A stretch of DNA of 64,000 nucleotides from Rhynchospora pubera (lineage: Eukaryota > Streptophyta > Magnoliopsida > Poales > Cyperaceae): NCBI GenBank assembly GCA_028095005.1, contig CM051460.1:78137676-78201675 (forward strand), in the 5' to 3' direction. The stretch's first letter is position 1. Every line of letters starts with the position of its first letter. The notes below the pieces were generated by a model that saw nothing but the letters and a program-made list of their open reading frames with translations, searched no databases and was not told where the DNA came from. The translations under genes and the position numbers were made by a program. Positions 10,875 to 23,420 of the stretch are shown here, piece by piece.

Positions 10875-13160
10875 CTCTTAATTTTAAGGTTAATTAAGTA
10901 CAAAATCTGCTTGTTAAATTATAGGGCTCCAAGTACAAATTTCAAGTCTAACAATAATGTGATTGATTTTAATATGTATTTTTTGCTATTAGTTGACAAC
11001 CAGCAAGTTTCAATAGCGAAATAACTGAAATATTAGTATTCATTAGTGTTGGGGTATTGATATTTGTAAAAAGGTGGGGTTGTTTTATGTTGGTCGGTAC
11101 AGCACTTGTACCTATTGGTGTCGGTTCCAGTAGTCCTTTCCTTATGAAAGGCAAATATAGGGGTTGATTATGGGGGTTATTCATGCTGTCACATGTTTAA
11201 TATCGATTAACAATTTCACTATATCTTTTTTATTAGCCAATTAAGTGCGTGCATGGGCTTGGGTTCTTTGTTAAACCAACTTGGCGATGGTTTTTAATAC
11301 TGAATGAGTCTTATTCTGGTGTTAAATGGGTACAGAAACTTGACACTAGTTGGTACCAATCTCAGGTTGCTTACTGGTATAAAGCTTAGTCTTATAGATG
11401 TAAACAGTGTCGGCCTCAGGAACTTTCTTTGAAAATTTCCTATTTTGTTTAGTATTGTTGTTGTTATAATAGGAATACTATCTTGTGGTTTATTATGAAT
11501 TTTGAACTAAATGGTAATTCGAATGTTCTTGAAGCAATATTTCAGATTTGAAAAGGATGTATATGGATGCAACAAACGTGCACAATTTCTTATTGCCACA
11601 TTACTTATGCAAATTGCAAATTATCATATATCCTCTTGAAAACATGAAATATCTTGAGCAATCTATGTTTATTAAGAAAGATTTGCATATGTACTTTTCT
11701 GTGTTGATTACTTCATTTCCTGCAAAGAGATTATTTAGAATTAGTCTAAAAGATTGTGAAGAAAAGATGTGTAATTTTTACTATATGTAAGATATCTTTT
11801 GTTTTGTTTTCCATTTTGAACCTATTAACTTTTAACTGTGTTCGTCAGTCTATACCTCTATTCAAGTTTTCAACTGTTATGAACTAGACAAATGTCAATC
11901 ACAATTTTGTTCAAATGTCATGAAATGGTACTTATAAGGTTAATTGTTGTTGTTTGATTAGTTGAATGCTAATTGTTTCTTCTTTGAGACCCCTTTCCCT
12001 TCTTAACAATTTATTCTTTTGTTGTTCAAAATTTTGACAGGTACTGAAGGTTGTTACTGTCCTTTCTTTAAATTTGGGTATGTAATTTTTATGCACCATC
12101 CTTTCTTTGCTACTTTCTCTGTTACTGTCCTATTTTGTTTACATGTGCCCCTTTTTACAATTAGTGCAAACATCTATTTTTTTTTAGATCTGGTTTTCAT
12201 ATAGAAATTTTTGCTAATCAAATCTTTTGGCTTGTACATGGCCTCAGCTCATTTAAAAGAATCAATTCAACTATGCTCGCTATAACTTGTACCAATTTTC
12301 ACAATCGTATATAAGCAAGCTGGTACCTGATTTTGGTTCCTTATGGGTTTCATTAGTTTTTGTGAATTCTGATTGATGAATAAACGTGATTCTGCATGGA
12401 AGTAGAATAATTTTAATTGAAACTTATGTTCTGATGAAAAAGACCACATTCTGAGAATCTTTTATTTTTCATTGAGCTGGAAATAATGTAATGCAGGGGC
12501 TTGCCTCTTGATTCTGCATCGTGTTGCCTTACAATGGCTCAACTAGGTAGGAAAAAACCTTAAATCTCACCACATTCAAAAATGTTGTATAGTTCATTAG
12601 ATTCTAATTAACAAACATATTGGAATGTGCAAGTCCATGTGTCAATTCGTCTTATTTTAGATCCATTTTCCCTTAATAATTAGTTTTTTTGTTGTCCAAA
12701 ACTTTGATAGGTACTGAAGGCTGAAGTCGCAAGCTATTATATTACTTTGGTTATTAGTTTGGGCAGTTTAAAAGTGTTTTGTTATTATATTAGTTTGGTT
12801 GTTGATTTAGATTATTATATTTGTTTGGCTGTTAATTTGGTTACTTTGTTGCCTCCTTAAGGGGTGGTGGTATATTAAAGGGATATACGACTTTGGTTAC
12901 ACCTTCTTTGGGTTAGGTTGGGTATATTGAGAGATTCCCTTGTATATTGGTTGGGTTTGATTGTAAATATATAGTCAACTATAGTAGATGGTCTCTAGAA
13001 TAAGATGCTAGGTTATTGGTTATGGGTTACAATATTGGTGATGTGATATTAGTTAAATATATTGTACCGTTTCATTAAATGTTTCTTTTTTTAATGTATG
13101 TGCTTGGAAATTAGAGTATATTTCATGTAATTTGTATTTGTATAAAATTATTATCGAATA
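10875..13160. other. CACTA 1 interior right of the LINE, no recognisable gene
   Basis: AT-rich non-coding DNA. A block ending ACAGGTACTGAAGG (about 12010-12054) is repeated with changes at about 12682-12724 (GATAGGTACTGAAGG), a local duplication about 670 bases apart. No protein family is recognisable. Confidence 0.55.
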
Positions 13161-13842
13161 ATTGCATCCATTATATTGATATTAATGTATTCAATAACAT
13201 GAATTTAATTGATGCTAAACCAATTAACACATCAGCATGGTTGATGCTAACAGAAACAATCACATTCGTTGATTTGATGCAAATAATATACATTGCCATT
13301 CATTTAGTCGGTGCCGATAGAAACAATTGCATTCGTTCATTTGATGCAAACAATATACATTGTCATTCGTTTAGTTGATGCCGATAGAAACAATGACATT
13401 CGTTCACTTGATGCAAACAATATATATTGCCATTCGTTTAGTTGATGCTAACAAAATCAAGTGCATTTGCTTAGTGGATGCAATAAATAGACCTTAGCAT
13501 CGACTTTAGCTGATGGTAGTAGAAATAGAAGCATCCGCTCATTTGATGCAACACAAGATATACTGTCATCCACTTAATCGATGCTAGCAAAACCAATAGC
13601 ATGCACTCTTCGAATGCAAAACAACAAGCATTTGCATCCGGCATGCAGATGCACTAATGCTTTTAGTTGCATCAATTTAATGTCGATGCAACTGAAATGT
13701 CGATGCCATTGAATCGTCAGCATCGAAGCCAGCTACATCGGGAATTGGCCGATGCGACTGGTCTGTAGCATCCGCTTGTCAATGCAACAAGCCCTCTTTA
13801 GCATGGAGGTGCTCGTTGCAACCGAAACACTCTCCTGTAGTG
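13160..13842. repeat. Subterminal array of CACTA 1 (right) with a 67-bp tandem repeat
   Basis: At 13250-13455 a 67-base unit containing TTGATGCAAACAATATA and CATTCGTTTAG is repeated about three times (anchors 13273, 13340, 13407). It is followed by denser GATGCAA/TTGCATC motifs up to the terminus. These are likely transposase-binding subterminal repeats. Confidence 0.8.
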
Positions 13843-13845
13843 CTG

Positions 13846-14179
13846 GAGGTTGAGATTCCTATGCTGATATATGAATTCATTCCAAATGGCACCTTATTTC
13901 ACTACATCCATGGCAAAAATCAAGAAACCAACATCTCCCTTTCAACCCGTCTAAAGATTGCTTATGAATCAGCTAAGGCACTTGCCTACTTGCACTTTTC
14001 GGCATCTCCTCCCATTTATCATGGGGATGTGAAATCTGCAAATATTCTTCTAGACCAAAATTACACAGCAAAGGTATCCGATTTTGGCGCATCAATTTTA
14101 GCTCCAACAGATGAAGCACAATTTGTCACGCTTGTACAAGGAACATGCAGGTACCTTGATCCAGAATACATGCAAACTT
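13846..14179 (+). pseudogene. WAK-like kinase copy 1, exon 3 part B (catalytic core)
   Basis: Middle third of the broken kinase exon, from EVEIPMLIYEFIPNG through the catalytic loop HGDVKSANILLD and DFGAS to GTCRYLDPEYMQT. The paralogue reads GTCGYLDPEY, so a glycine of the activation segment has become arginine. It is bounded by the CTG duplicate of CACTA 1 and the CTT of CACTA 2. The catalytic loop has Gly instead of Arg before Asp (non-RD), as in copy 2. Confidence 0.92.
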
Positions 14180-14199
14180 CACTACAGGAAAGTGCAGCA

Positions 14200-14830
14200 A
14201 TTGAATGGGCTGGCTGCATTCGCAGTACTGATGCAACATGCGTTCTGCATCAGCTACACTGATGCAATTTGGCCGATGCAACTGGCTTCCTTGCAAATGC
14301 TCGATTGCATGGGCATTTCATTTGCATGGGCGTAATTATTTGCATCAGTTAGACCGATGCAAAGTTGCATCGACATAGCAGATGCAACTGATGTATTTTG
14401 CATGGGATTTGTCGGATGCAATTGGTTTTATTTGCATTTGCTATGCCGATGCATTTGGCTTGTTTAGCATGGGTTGGATTGATGCACTCAACTTCTTTTG
14501 CATCTGTTTTGTCAAAACAATTGACTTCTTTAGCATGGGATTAGATGATGCAATTGATATTTATTGCATTCGCTTGGTTGATGCTCTTGAAATGTTTAGC
14601 ATGGGTTGTGCTGATTCGATTGATTTATTTTGCATTCATTTTGTGGAGGCAATTGACTTCTTTAATATTGAATTAGTCCATGCAATTGGCATCTTTTGTA
14701 TTCAATTTACCGATGCAATTGACTAATTAGTGGATGCAACCTGTAACATTTATATTCGCTGTACCGATGCAATTGAGGTATTTAGCATGAACATGACAGA
14801 TGCGATCGACTTATTTTAATCTCTAGTTTT
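14200..14830. repeat. Subterminal tandem array of CACTA 2 (left)
   Basis: Degenerate units of about 60-65 bases, each with TTTAGCATGGG and GATGCAATTGA-like words. The array happens to stay open for 114 codons (14382-14726), giving a repetitive hydrophobic peptide that I do not regard as a gene. Confidence 0.8.
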
Positions 14831-16251
14831 GTTTGAATTTTCTTTTGAATTTTTCAGGGCATAATTTACGATTGTTTTCAAATTTTCAATTCAATTTTGT
14901 TTAATGAACCATCATACCATTTTGCGACTTAACCATCAAATAAAAAAATTAATAATGTATTAATAGAGTGCATAATTTAAGAGTTGTATCTATAATCGTG
15001 AGATTCAATGGTCACCATGGTAAGAGAATATTAAAATGTTTTTGAGAAAAGAAATATACAGCTAATTAAGCAGTCAAAGAAATATAATAAGAGAAAGAAA
15101 AACAGTAAATAAAAAATCACAAATAATCCACTTTAGTATACAATTTATACATGTAACAATTCTAACACACAAGCATGACTCAACTTTCAAGGAACTTTAA
15201 TACAAAGCAACTTGACTTAGCCATAGGCTCAACGATCACAGCTTTAATTCTATGCTCCCCAACCACAGCCTCCTCAACTCAAGCTTCCAACGGCCTCAGC
15301 CTCGCTGGCTCTAATTTCCTCAACCGCAGCCTTATCGATTATAGTCTGACATTAATATTTTTGTACTCGACTCATCTTTAGGAGAATATTTTATCAGTAT
15401 CCTAACAAATCAACAAAAAAAATAATATAATAAAAAATTATGAATAAATTTTATATGAAAAAAAATCTAATATTGTATAGATTATGAATATTGGGATTTA
15501 AATTTGGACGAAGTAGGTTACAAGAAAAAATATGTGACAAGAGCTGTTAATTAAAAAAGAATCTAAACATGAGGAAAATAAACAACATAAAAGAAAGATC
15601 CAAAGACAAAATACCTCCTAATTAGCTAAACCTAGTGCACAGGAACTTCAACTCACGAGCAATTACAAAAGCCAAGGAATCCATCAATTTGCCAGCATCC
15701 CTAAAACATCAATATTACTCAGTCATTATTAACCATTTTAGCAAAATTGAAATGAAATTAAAAGAAATAGTTGATTTGTGTCGAAAAATACAAATCAAAT
15801 AGTGAAATTCTCTGCCCATTTTTCATACTTGCAAGCAAGAAATAAAGTAAGACAAATAGATTCGACATTTGAATTTTAACAAACTAAAAATTGAGAAAAT
15901 TTAGAAATAGAAACTCAAATGGTGTGCACTTAAAAACATCCTCATTTTAACAATAGTAGTGATAAATTTTATGGAATAATGTAAAATGCGAGTTTTATAG
16001 AGTACATCAATCGAATGTCAATATAGTTTGTACTTAATTTTTATAAAATATATCTAATTATCCAAATCATACATAAATATATATCTTTTCCGTTGTAATT
16101 TTTATTAACTAATGAGGGAACAAAGGAAACACATTGTTTTATATTTTGGATTGCATATTTAATTAATACTAATAAATTTAATGTATAAATCTTAAATTAA
16201 GACCAAGACTAAAGTCAAATGCATTAGACAAAAGGGGTCCGTTCAATGCAC
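14831..16251. other. CACTA 2 interior, AT-rich
   Basis: No gene recognised. The frame at 15175-15381 lies in a CT-rich patch and matches nothing known to me. Confidence 0.55.
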
Positions 16252-16254
16252 TAG

Positions 16255-16422
16255 GGGGCCGTTTGGATCGCTTAGGAAGTTGGGGAATTTGAGGAAGTTG
16301 CAATTCCTAGGAATAAATTTATTGGAAAGTGTGTAATTTTGTGAAGAGTTTGGATTGTTTATAATAAATTTATGGTAGGAAGATGAAATTCCCCAAAATC
16401 CTTGGACGATCCAAACGGCCCC
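16255..16422. mobile_element. Tourist-like (PIF/Harbinger) MITE
   Basis: A 168-base element with inverted ends GGGGCCGTTTGGATCG and extended similarity inward (GGGGAATTT on both arms). It is flanked by the 3-bp duplication TAG (16252-16254, 16423-16425). Confidence 0.85.
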
Positions 16423-16425
16423 TAG

Positions 16426-19150
16426 GTATTGAATTTTGAGTCTCTAACGATTAATCAAAACTGTTCATGCGATCTTTATATTGAAATCCAGTACAAATCC
16501 GACTTTCAAATTTTCTGATTTTTTCTTTACTATTTGTGAGCTTTTATAAAATATATGTTGAGCAAATTTGACTTTTGTTCGATTATTTCTTGAATTTTGT
16601 GCATGAATTATACAAGTGTATTGAGGTAGTCATATGATTGTAAAATATTTAGGTTCGAGATTTTAAATCAAAATTTGTGCCTTTCTTGTTCTTTACTAGC
16701 TTACATTGTTTAATTATGTGTACGTTTAAAAATTATAATCCGATTGAACCTAGGATATCTGATGACAATAAGACAAGAACGAATACTCTTTTATAACCTA
16801 TAAATTTAATAATATTAGTGATAAATTTTAGATATAAAATTTGAAATTAAAAAAATATTATTTCATATGTTTTTAATCATATACTATAGCAAACGTAACC
16901 ACCCAAATAGATGGGTAATTACATATGATAAAATTTTGCATATGTGTTCTATTTCTAAAATGAAAAATAACTATTATTTTAATATTTTTTTTATATTTGT
17001 CGCGGTCTCTTTCCAAACACGATGCACAATCAATCCAGTAATAAATTTCTTTCTATTTCGATGAGTGCACAACCAATGCGACGAAAAATTTCTTTCTATT
17101 AAAAGTGAAGAGTTTGTAAACTTATATCCATCGCTAACATCCCAATGTTGATATAAACGTTCAATGACTAAAATTACATAGAGTAAATAATTGTTTACAC
17201 TTTACACACTTCGCTAAATTATTTTAGTCCTTAGATACTTACTTTTTAAGAAGTAGGGATATTGGTAATATTAGTGATAAATTTTACATATAAAATTTGA
17301 AATTAAAAAATATTATATCGTATGTTTTTAATCATATATAAGTATCTTCGATGAAATAATATTTTATTAAAGATAAGTGGCAGCCATGATTGGTCTTACA
17401 TTTTATTTAAATTTATAATCAAAGTAGAAACTAAAATCAAAACTAAAATAGTATATTTGGGTAATTGTACCTCAAGATAATATTATCATTATTCAATAGA
17501 ATCAAAAGTGTGAGCTTGTATGTACATACTGAAACTATAAATATTCATAAATAAGGATACATTTTCTGATGTCATGAAATGTTGCATCATATTGCAATAG
17601 TCTTTCAATAAAACAATATTTGCATGAATTGTTATCGAAATAGAGTGGTTCAAATTATTTCTTTCCATATCTATATGGTCACATAAAAATAAATAAAAAT
17701 TTAAAATATTGTTGAAAAACAAAAAAAAAATAATATATTTAAAATTCTATTTTTTTAAATTGATATGCAAGCATTACTATCTTTTTATTTTTGGATCATT
17801 TTAAAGAAAATTTAAGGAAAAATAGTAATATAATAAACAGAACCTTCTTATGCAATTTTAATATCTACTCCATATGTAAGATTTTGGATCGACGCAATGA
17901 ATAAGAAAAACGTAATTTATTATTTTCGGTGAGAGTGTCGATGTTAGTCTCTTAGGAAAGTTGTATATTTTAAAGGTTGATTTATTCACCTTCATATGTT
18001 TACAATTCGTCGTTTAATTTCTATTTAATGATGCATAAGCGTTCCTTTTGTCCACAATAAGGACATTTATTTTGTTGTCACACGCCACCTATTAATTTTT
18101 TATCCATATTGAAATATATAGGAGTGGGGAGTCTTTAATTGAAATGGTTAAATGTTTAGTCATTCGAGGAAACTAATAGGGAAATGGTAGTTAATTATTC
18201 GACAGCGCATTCAAACATATTAGAGTTATTCAATTAAATAATAAATTTGGAAATAAATCGATAATGGACAGCGCATATGAGGGTTAAGGAAATATATAGG
18301 AGGGTTAAGAAGCAGAGAGATGCTTCTTCAATGCCTTTACTCTTTTCTTTTTTCTTATTTTCTTTGTTAGTATGTACGTAGGAGACGGCCCATGGGCCTC
18401 ACGTATCAAAAAAAAAAAAAAGGAAATTCTTTTTTTTTTTTAGATAATAGTAAATTCAGGTATAATGTTCTATTTTTGAGAATGCAGTTTCAGTTATAAA
18501 GATACAGATTTTTAGCATAATTCTTTCTAAGACTTTTAAAGCAAGTGAATATGAAGAAGCAAAAGGAGGAAAACTTTAACTTTCACAAGTGGAGAAAAAA
18601 GAGAACTTTCTGAATTCCATAAAGATATGTTTTAAATATATAACGGTAGGATTTAAACATACATATAAAATCCTCACTTATCTTGTAACGAATGTTATAG
18701 TAGTCGAGTGGTGACTGGTGAGGAGTTCAACTTCTATGATCAAGATCCTGCGTTCGATGTGTCCGATTCCTGCTGAGTGTTCATTTTGGCAATCTTGCAC
18801 ATGCTAATTTTTTTTTCAAATAATAATAGCGATTAGCATAGAACTTGTGAGTCCATTACTTTAACCACTAATACTCCAAATTAAAAAGGAATAAAACGTG
18901 TCTATAAACAACCTAAAGATATATTATTCATGAATAAAATTTTAATTTAAATTTTTTGGGACTAATATATTTAATGCATAAGATTGTCAAAAATTTTTTG
19001 ATCAAAAATAGAGGTCAGGCCTCTATCTTTATCAATTAAATGAAAGATTGTCAAAATTTACTCATGCTTCTTTGTTCATCATCAACATTTAATCATAGAC
19101 ACTTGGACAAATAATTTTAAATCAATGAAACAGCTAATTCGGCTTGTTAA
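16426..19150. other. CACTA 2 interior with a 76-bp direct repeat
   Basis: A block starting TAATATTAGTGATAAATTTT (about 16808-16885) recurs at about 17266-17341 with few changes. At about 18705-18812 a tRNA-like stretch (AGTCGAGTGG resembling box A, GCGTTCGAT resembling part of box B, then a T-run) could be an old SINE; this is weak. The rest is AT-rich without recognisable genes. Confidence 0.5.
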
Positions 19151-19537
19151 ATACAAATTTATATTTAATTGCATCCATCAAGCCTATGCAAAATGGCAAT
19201 TTCAGTTGCAATAATATGGCCCTTGCAATTGATATTTATTTGCTTCGGTTTTACGTGTGCAACAGAACGACAATGACTAGTCCGCCTTAAACAAATTTGA
19301 CATTCAGTTGCATCGGCTTAAATGGATGCAACTATTCATCGCTTACATCAGTCTTGCCTATGCAAATAATTAAAAATCATTACATCGGTAGTTTTGATGC
19401 AATTGCCTCTATTGCATTGGTCGTACTAATGCAAAATATGTGCCGATGCAATTGATTTTGTATCACCGATGCAATTGATTTTGTATCACCGATGCAACTG
19501 ATAAGTGCCCATGCAACTGCTGCACTTTCCTGTAGTG
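19150..19537. repeat. Subterminal array of CACTA 2 (right)
   Basis: Repeated TTGCATC/GATGCAA words, including two adjacent near-identical 23-base units (GCCGATGCAATTGATTTTGT and a copy) at about 19442-19490, lead into the terminal inverted repeat. Confidence 0.8.
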
Positions 19538-19540
19538 CTT

Positions 19541-19986
19541 GTCAATTGACAGATAAAAGCGATGTGTACAGCTTTGGTGTGGTACTTTTGGAGCTTCTAA
19601 CCAACAAGCCTATAATTGCATTTGATGCACCTGAAGAAGAGAGAAGTCTCTCATCTCGCTTCCTCTCGGCTATGAAAGAAAATAAAATGCACGAGCTTCT
19701 AGATGATCAAATTAGAAGGAACGAAGATATGCAACTGGTCGAAGAAGTAGCTTTCCTAGAAAAGGCATGTCTAAATATGATGGGAGAACAACGGCCTAAT
19801 ATGAAAGAAGTAGCTGACGAACTTGATCGTATCAGGAGGCTTAAGCAGCATCCTTGGATACCAGAATTCAATCGTGAAGAAACAGAGACTCTGCTTGGTG
19901 AGTCATTCTATGACATAGAGATTGAACACACGGGCAATTTCAGTTTAGAGAAGAAAGCTGAGGAGAGCATTGCTTTTGGTCGTTGA
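19541..19986 (+). pseudogene. WAK-like kinase copy 1, exon 3 part C (C-lobe and stop)
   Basis: Last third of the broken exon: CQLTDKSDVYSFGVVLLELL, then the C-lobe ending GEQRPNMKEVADELDRIRRL and a tail ESIAFGR with stop at 19984-19986. It is nearly identical to the end of copy 2. Similarity continues into the 3' flank to about 20213 (27071 in copy 2), which shows that the duplication included the 3' UTR. Confidence 0.92.
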
Positions 19987-20290
19987 CGAACTTCTCGTCC
20001 TTCATTTTTTTGTCAGTAAATCATACATATCTTGTCCAACTTATGTCAATTGTATGTTTTTCTTTTCACTTCCATTAGTCAGTTTAAGCATGTGCATTAA
20101 TTGTCGTTCGATTTCTTCATTCCTATACGTATACAATACATGTGCTGTTTTGGAGTTCTTGTGGTTGTTGTGCTTAATTGAAATGATGTATTTATTAGTG
20201 TGTTTTGGAGTTCTTGTAGTTGTATTCAAGTTTCAACTATGTTCATGGAGACAAAATGGAGCTACTTAATTTTATTAATATATGCTAGGT
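19987..20290 (+). other. 3' flank/UTR of WAK copy 1
   Basis: Near-identical to 26855-27071 downstream of copy 2. After the shared block, copy 1 repeats GTTTTGGAGTTCTTGT, a small local duplication. Confidence 0.7.
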
Positions 20291-22250
20291 TTGTGTGACC
20301 AAAGTAGGAGTAGAAAATTACATGATTGTTATAATGCAAAGTATAATGCAAAATTACAAGCTTATTCGGACTCTAAAATCCAACGTACTTTGCATTGAAA
20401 GTTTTCATTTGTAAGATTTGCAAACTCATTTAAATCCACAAAGTATGTAAGATCCGACCAACTTTTCATAGAGTGTATTTACCAGAGTCTGAGCACAAGA
20501 AATGAGAAGGATTGAATTGTCATGGTTACACTTATTGTTTTTTTCCCGTTTTTCCTAAATCTGTTAGTGAAAGACGGTGAAAGAACTGAAGAAGTGAAAT
20601 CATGAAAATATTGAAAATAGATGCTTATTAGTAGTCAATACAGTCTATACACTTTGGAAGCCAGGCCATGTTTTAAGGGTTTTAATCTAAAACGGCCTTA
20701 AAGTCTTAAACTGTGATCCAGTCAAGATGTACACAGTACACTTAATCCAATATTTGTAGCCAGTCATGATTGGCATGGATCAGCTAATTTGGATCCTATC
20801 AAAACTCTACCTGTATTTAGTATTAACACTTGTCCAGAATTTACACTTACTGCAAATTGTTGCCTTTCATATATTAATTTAATAAACAAATTTATGAAAG
20901 TAATTTATCATTCGGAGACAAATCCCCAAATTAACTTGGTCATAACTATCTTGTTTTTATTTTATTTTGCTCTGCCGATCTGATTCCAGCCTCCTTCCCG
21001 TTAGCCAATTCCCCTTCTGGTGCTCCTGTTATATTGCTCGCACATTAACTTACATAAATCACAAACAAAAACAACTTTTGTAAGTAAATTAATGAAAATC
21101 AATAATTTAGACTTGTATCTCGATTTCTGAGATTCAATGGACCGATATAAATTGCTCAACAAGTCAATATGGTTTTTTATATTGAATGTTTTTTAGAAAT
21201 CAAATTTTACTTCTATTTTTTTAAATTTTTTTTTGAAGATAAATCTTCTACTTTTTTAATTATTATTATTTTTATGTTATTTTACTAAACATTATTATTG
21301 GAGAGTTTTGTAATTCTCAGATTAATCGAATTTCTAAAAATTATAATAACTTTCCAATGGATCAAGTAAGTCCTGATTAACTCTATATATAATCGGTAAA
21401 CGGTGGAGTTACTGACGGGCCGGCCATACCATACTAGACTTCCACATTGAAAAAAAAAAAAAAGAACTAACTTATTCAATCCGCCTTTTGTTATATTATC
21501 AGAAGGAATCGGTACTTGCCGTTCGTACGTATGCACTATATATTCCAGGGTATACATGGACCCGTTTAAGATGCGGTAGTTATCAAGTCATGGGTCAATA
21601 TTCGTTTTCGGAAAAAAAAAACAAGTCCAGATCAATATCAGATTGTGAAATATGTGATATATAATTGCACATGACGTTCAATATTGGTATATGCAACGAA
21701 GCAATGACGTTCAATGCGACTTTTGAAAAGGATTAGCTATTAATTTGTCTGCATACTAAGCAATGACGTTCAATATTGGTATTGCAGCCCATGGAAATTT
21801 CTAGGTCAAGATAGTTTTTGAGAAAAGATAAGCTAAGCAGCGTAATTATGTATTAGAGGCTGTTATTTTATTTAAAAAAAATGCTATTTTTATTTTTAGG
21901 ATAAATTAGGTTCAAGCTTCCCAACTTAATTTTAAATTATAAATTAAATATCTATAAAAAATCCTCCAGCCGGATTTCTAAAATCCTACGACCTCTCAAG
22001 AGGATTAGTTAAAAAATGCTACTTTAGTACCAACCTTGAACTCAAGAGGATTAGTTACGTTTTGCTTTCAATTAATTTTAATTTTTTTTTGTTTTCATTG
22101 GGACAATAATTATTGACAGAAAAAAAACTAGAGGTTAAAATGGAATCTTTGCTAGGAATGTAAATTGTAACACGATTACACGATACATGTTGTGTCATAC
22201 GTTTCTGAACTGACATTACACGATATCAAGTGCTTGTGTTTATTTATTTG
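20291..22250. other. Intergenic, no recognisable gene
   Basis: AT-rich. The phrase GACGTTCAATATTGGTAT occurs at about 21674 and 21765. Nothing else stands out. Confidence 0.55.
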
Positions 22251-22760
22251 AAATTAACTCCCAAATTTGAAAAACATCGCGATAAAATTGCGTCTTTCAA
22301 CCAATGCCACTCCAAATCTAATTTAGTTATAAATTTACCACTATACATCCATCTTCATACAAAACTTTTCATGTTGACCAAAATATCCTCAAATTCAAAA
22401 CTTTAACTTATTCCACAGAAAATTTTAAATTTTACACCTTTCAAATTCCAGAATTTAAACTTTTCAGGTTATAAAAAAATCGAAATTTAAAACATTTGTA
22501 AATTTTGAATTTTGAATTTTAAATTTTCACAATTCGAATTTTAAATTTGTAAATTTTCAAAATAAAAAGTTTTTATTTATTTCAAACTTTGGAAATTTCA
22601 TAATAGAAGAGTATATTTTTTTGTCAATATGAAAAAAAAAATTAAATGTAGAGATGAGTGTACAAATGACAAATTTCTAACTTGAATTTAAAATTCAACG
22701 ACGTAACTTCTGGGTGATATTTTTCAAATTTTAAAGTTTCTGAGTGGAAAAAATCTAATT
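22250..22760. repeat. AT-rich foldback repeat, copy 1
   Basis: Shares an ordered set of words (CACTCCAAATCTAATTTAG, ATCCATCTTCATAC, GACCAAAATAT) with 27330-27800. The two ends of each copy are loosely inverted, as in an old foldback element. No clear target duplication seen. Confidence 0.45.
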
Positions 22761-23039
22761 CTCCATGATGTGCATGTTATCTTTTGTTTTTTTTTTATGC
22801 ACTTATAATACGTTATCGTTTAAAGAGTCAATTTGACAAAATCAAAACTCAAAAGTACAGTAGAATAAACAGACATGAAGATCATCATAATTTATTAACT
22901 GTTCTGGCCAATCAAAATTGTATCAGCAGTTAGATAAGAGTCTAATACAGAAATAACAACGATAAGGGAAAAAAAAAAAAATAGCGCCAAACTATGCCCA
23001 AGAATATTGAAATTTCATTACCAACGAGGCCAACCATTT

Positions 23040-23420
23040 CCTGCCATCCGATCGTGTTGCGGTGGAGTTCACAATTATAACTGGTGTAGCACTGCCTCAG
23101 GACTCTGTTTGTGATCCGAATTCATTTCTGACTCTTGTTAGAAGCTCGCCACAATCGTTTAATTAAGAGATTCAATGCTGAAGCTGTGCATTCGATATGG
23201 CGTGAATGAAATGCACATATTTTCAATGATACCTCCAAACCGACGAGATTGTTGGCATCTCTGATGGCACAGGATGCCCTACCTTACTTCAAACATGCTT
23301 GGTTTCAGAATGTTTAGGACTTTAGGTTAATCATCTTCATTTTATTTTTTGGGCCCGGGTTCATCTGAGCTCAGGGTGTTTAGATAGTCAGTCGCTGTGA
23401 TTAGTTTGTTAGTAGTTTTT
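23040..23420 (+). mobile_element. Remnant of an L1-type LINE 3' end
   Basis: One frame reads FNAEAVHSIWRE, stop, NAHIFNDTSKPTRLL. This resembles the C-terminal WRERN.R.F segment of plant L1 reverse-transcriptase proteins, with the stop probably a decayed arginine codon. Only the tail is present. Confidence 0.45.

Larger units (their letters stand above)
588..13842. mobile_element. CACTA (En/Spm) transposon 1, non-autonomous, 13.3 kb
   Basis: Starts CACTACAGGAAAC and ends TCTCCTGTAGTG, so the terminal inverted repeats match over about 12 bases with one mismatch. It is flanked by the 3-bp duplication CTG (585-587, 13843-13845), the size expected for CACTA elements. Both subterminal regions (about 600-830 and 13160-13840) are packed with TTGCATC/GATGCAA motifs in both orientations. 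I found no TNP2-like transposase inside, so it presumably moved using a transposase supplied elsewhere. The interior carries a captured DEAD-box helicase fragment, a Mutator-like MITE and an RTE LINE; without the LINE it is about 9.7 kb. It shares end sequence and subterminal motif with CACTA 2. Confidence 0.93.
14180..19537. mobile_element. CACTA (En/Spm) transposon 2, non-autonomous, 5.4 kb
   Basis: Ends are CACTACAGGAAAGTGCAGCA and its inverted copy; about 24 bases match with one mismatch. The flanking 3-bp duplication is CTT (14177-14179 and 19538-19540). Subterminal TTGCATC/GATGCAA arrays (about 14200-14820 and 19150-19530) mark it as the same family as CACTA 1. No transposase is encoded. 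The interior is AT-rich with one Tourist-like MITE. Confidence 0.93.

Noticed and set aside
14382..14726. 114-codon frame as a gene
   Set aside because: It is a readthrough of degenerate subterminal tandem repeats of CACTA 2, with strongly repetitive composition.
19970..20269. 99-codon frame after the WAK stop, also present after copy 2
   Set aside because: It lies in the 3' flank shared by the duplicated genes and overlaps the true stop; it is conserved only because the duplication is recent.
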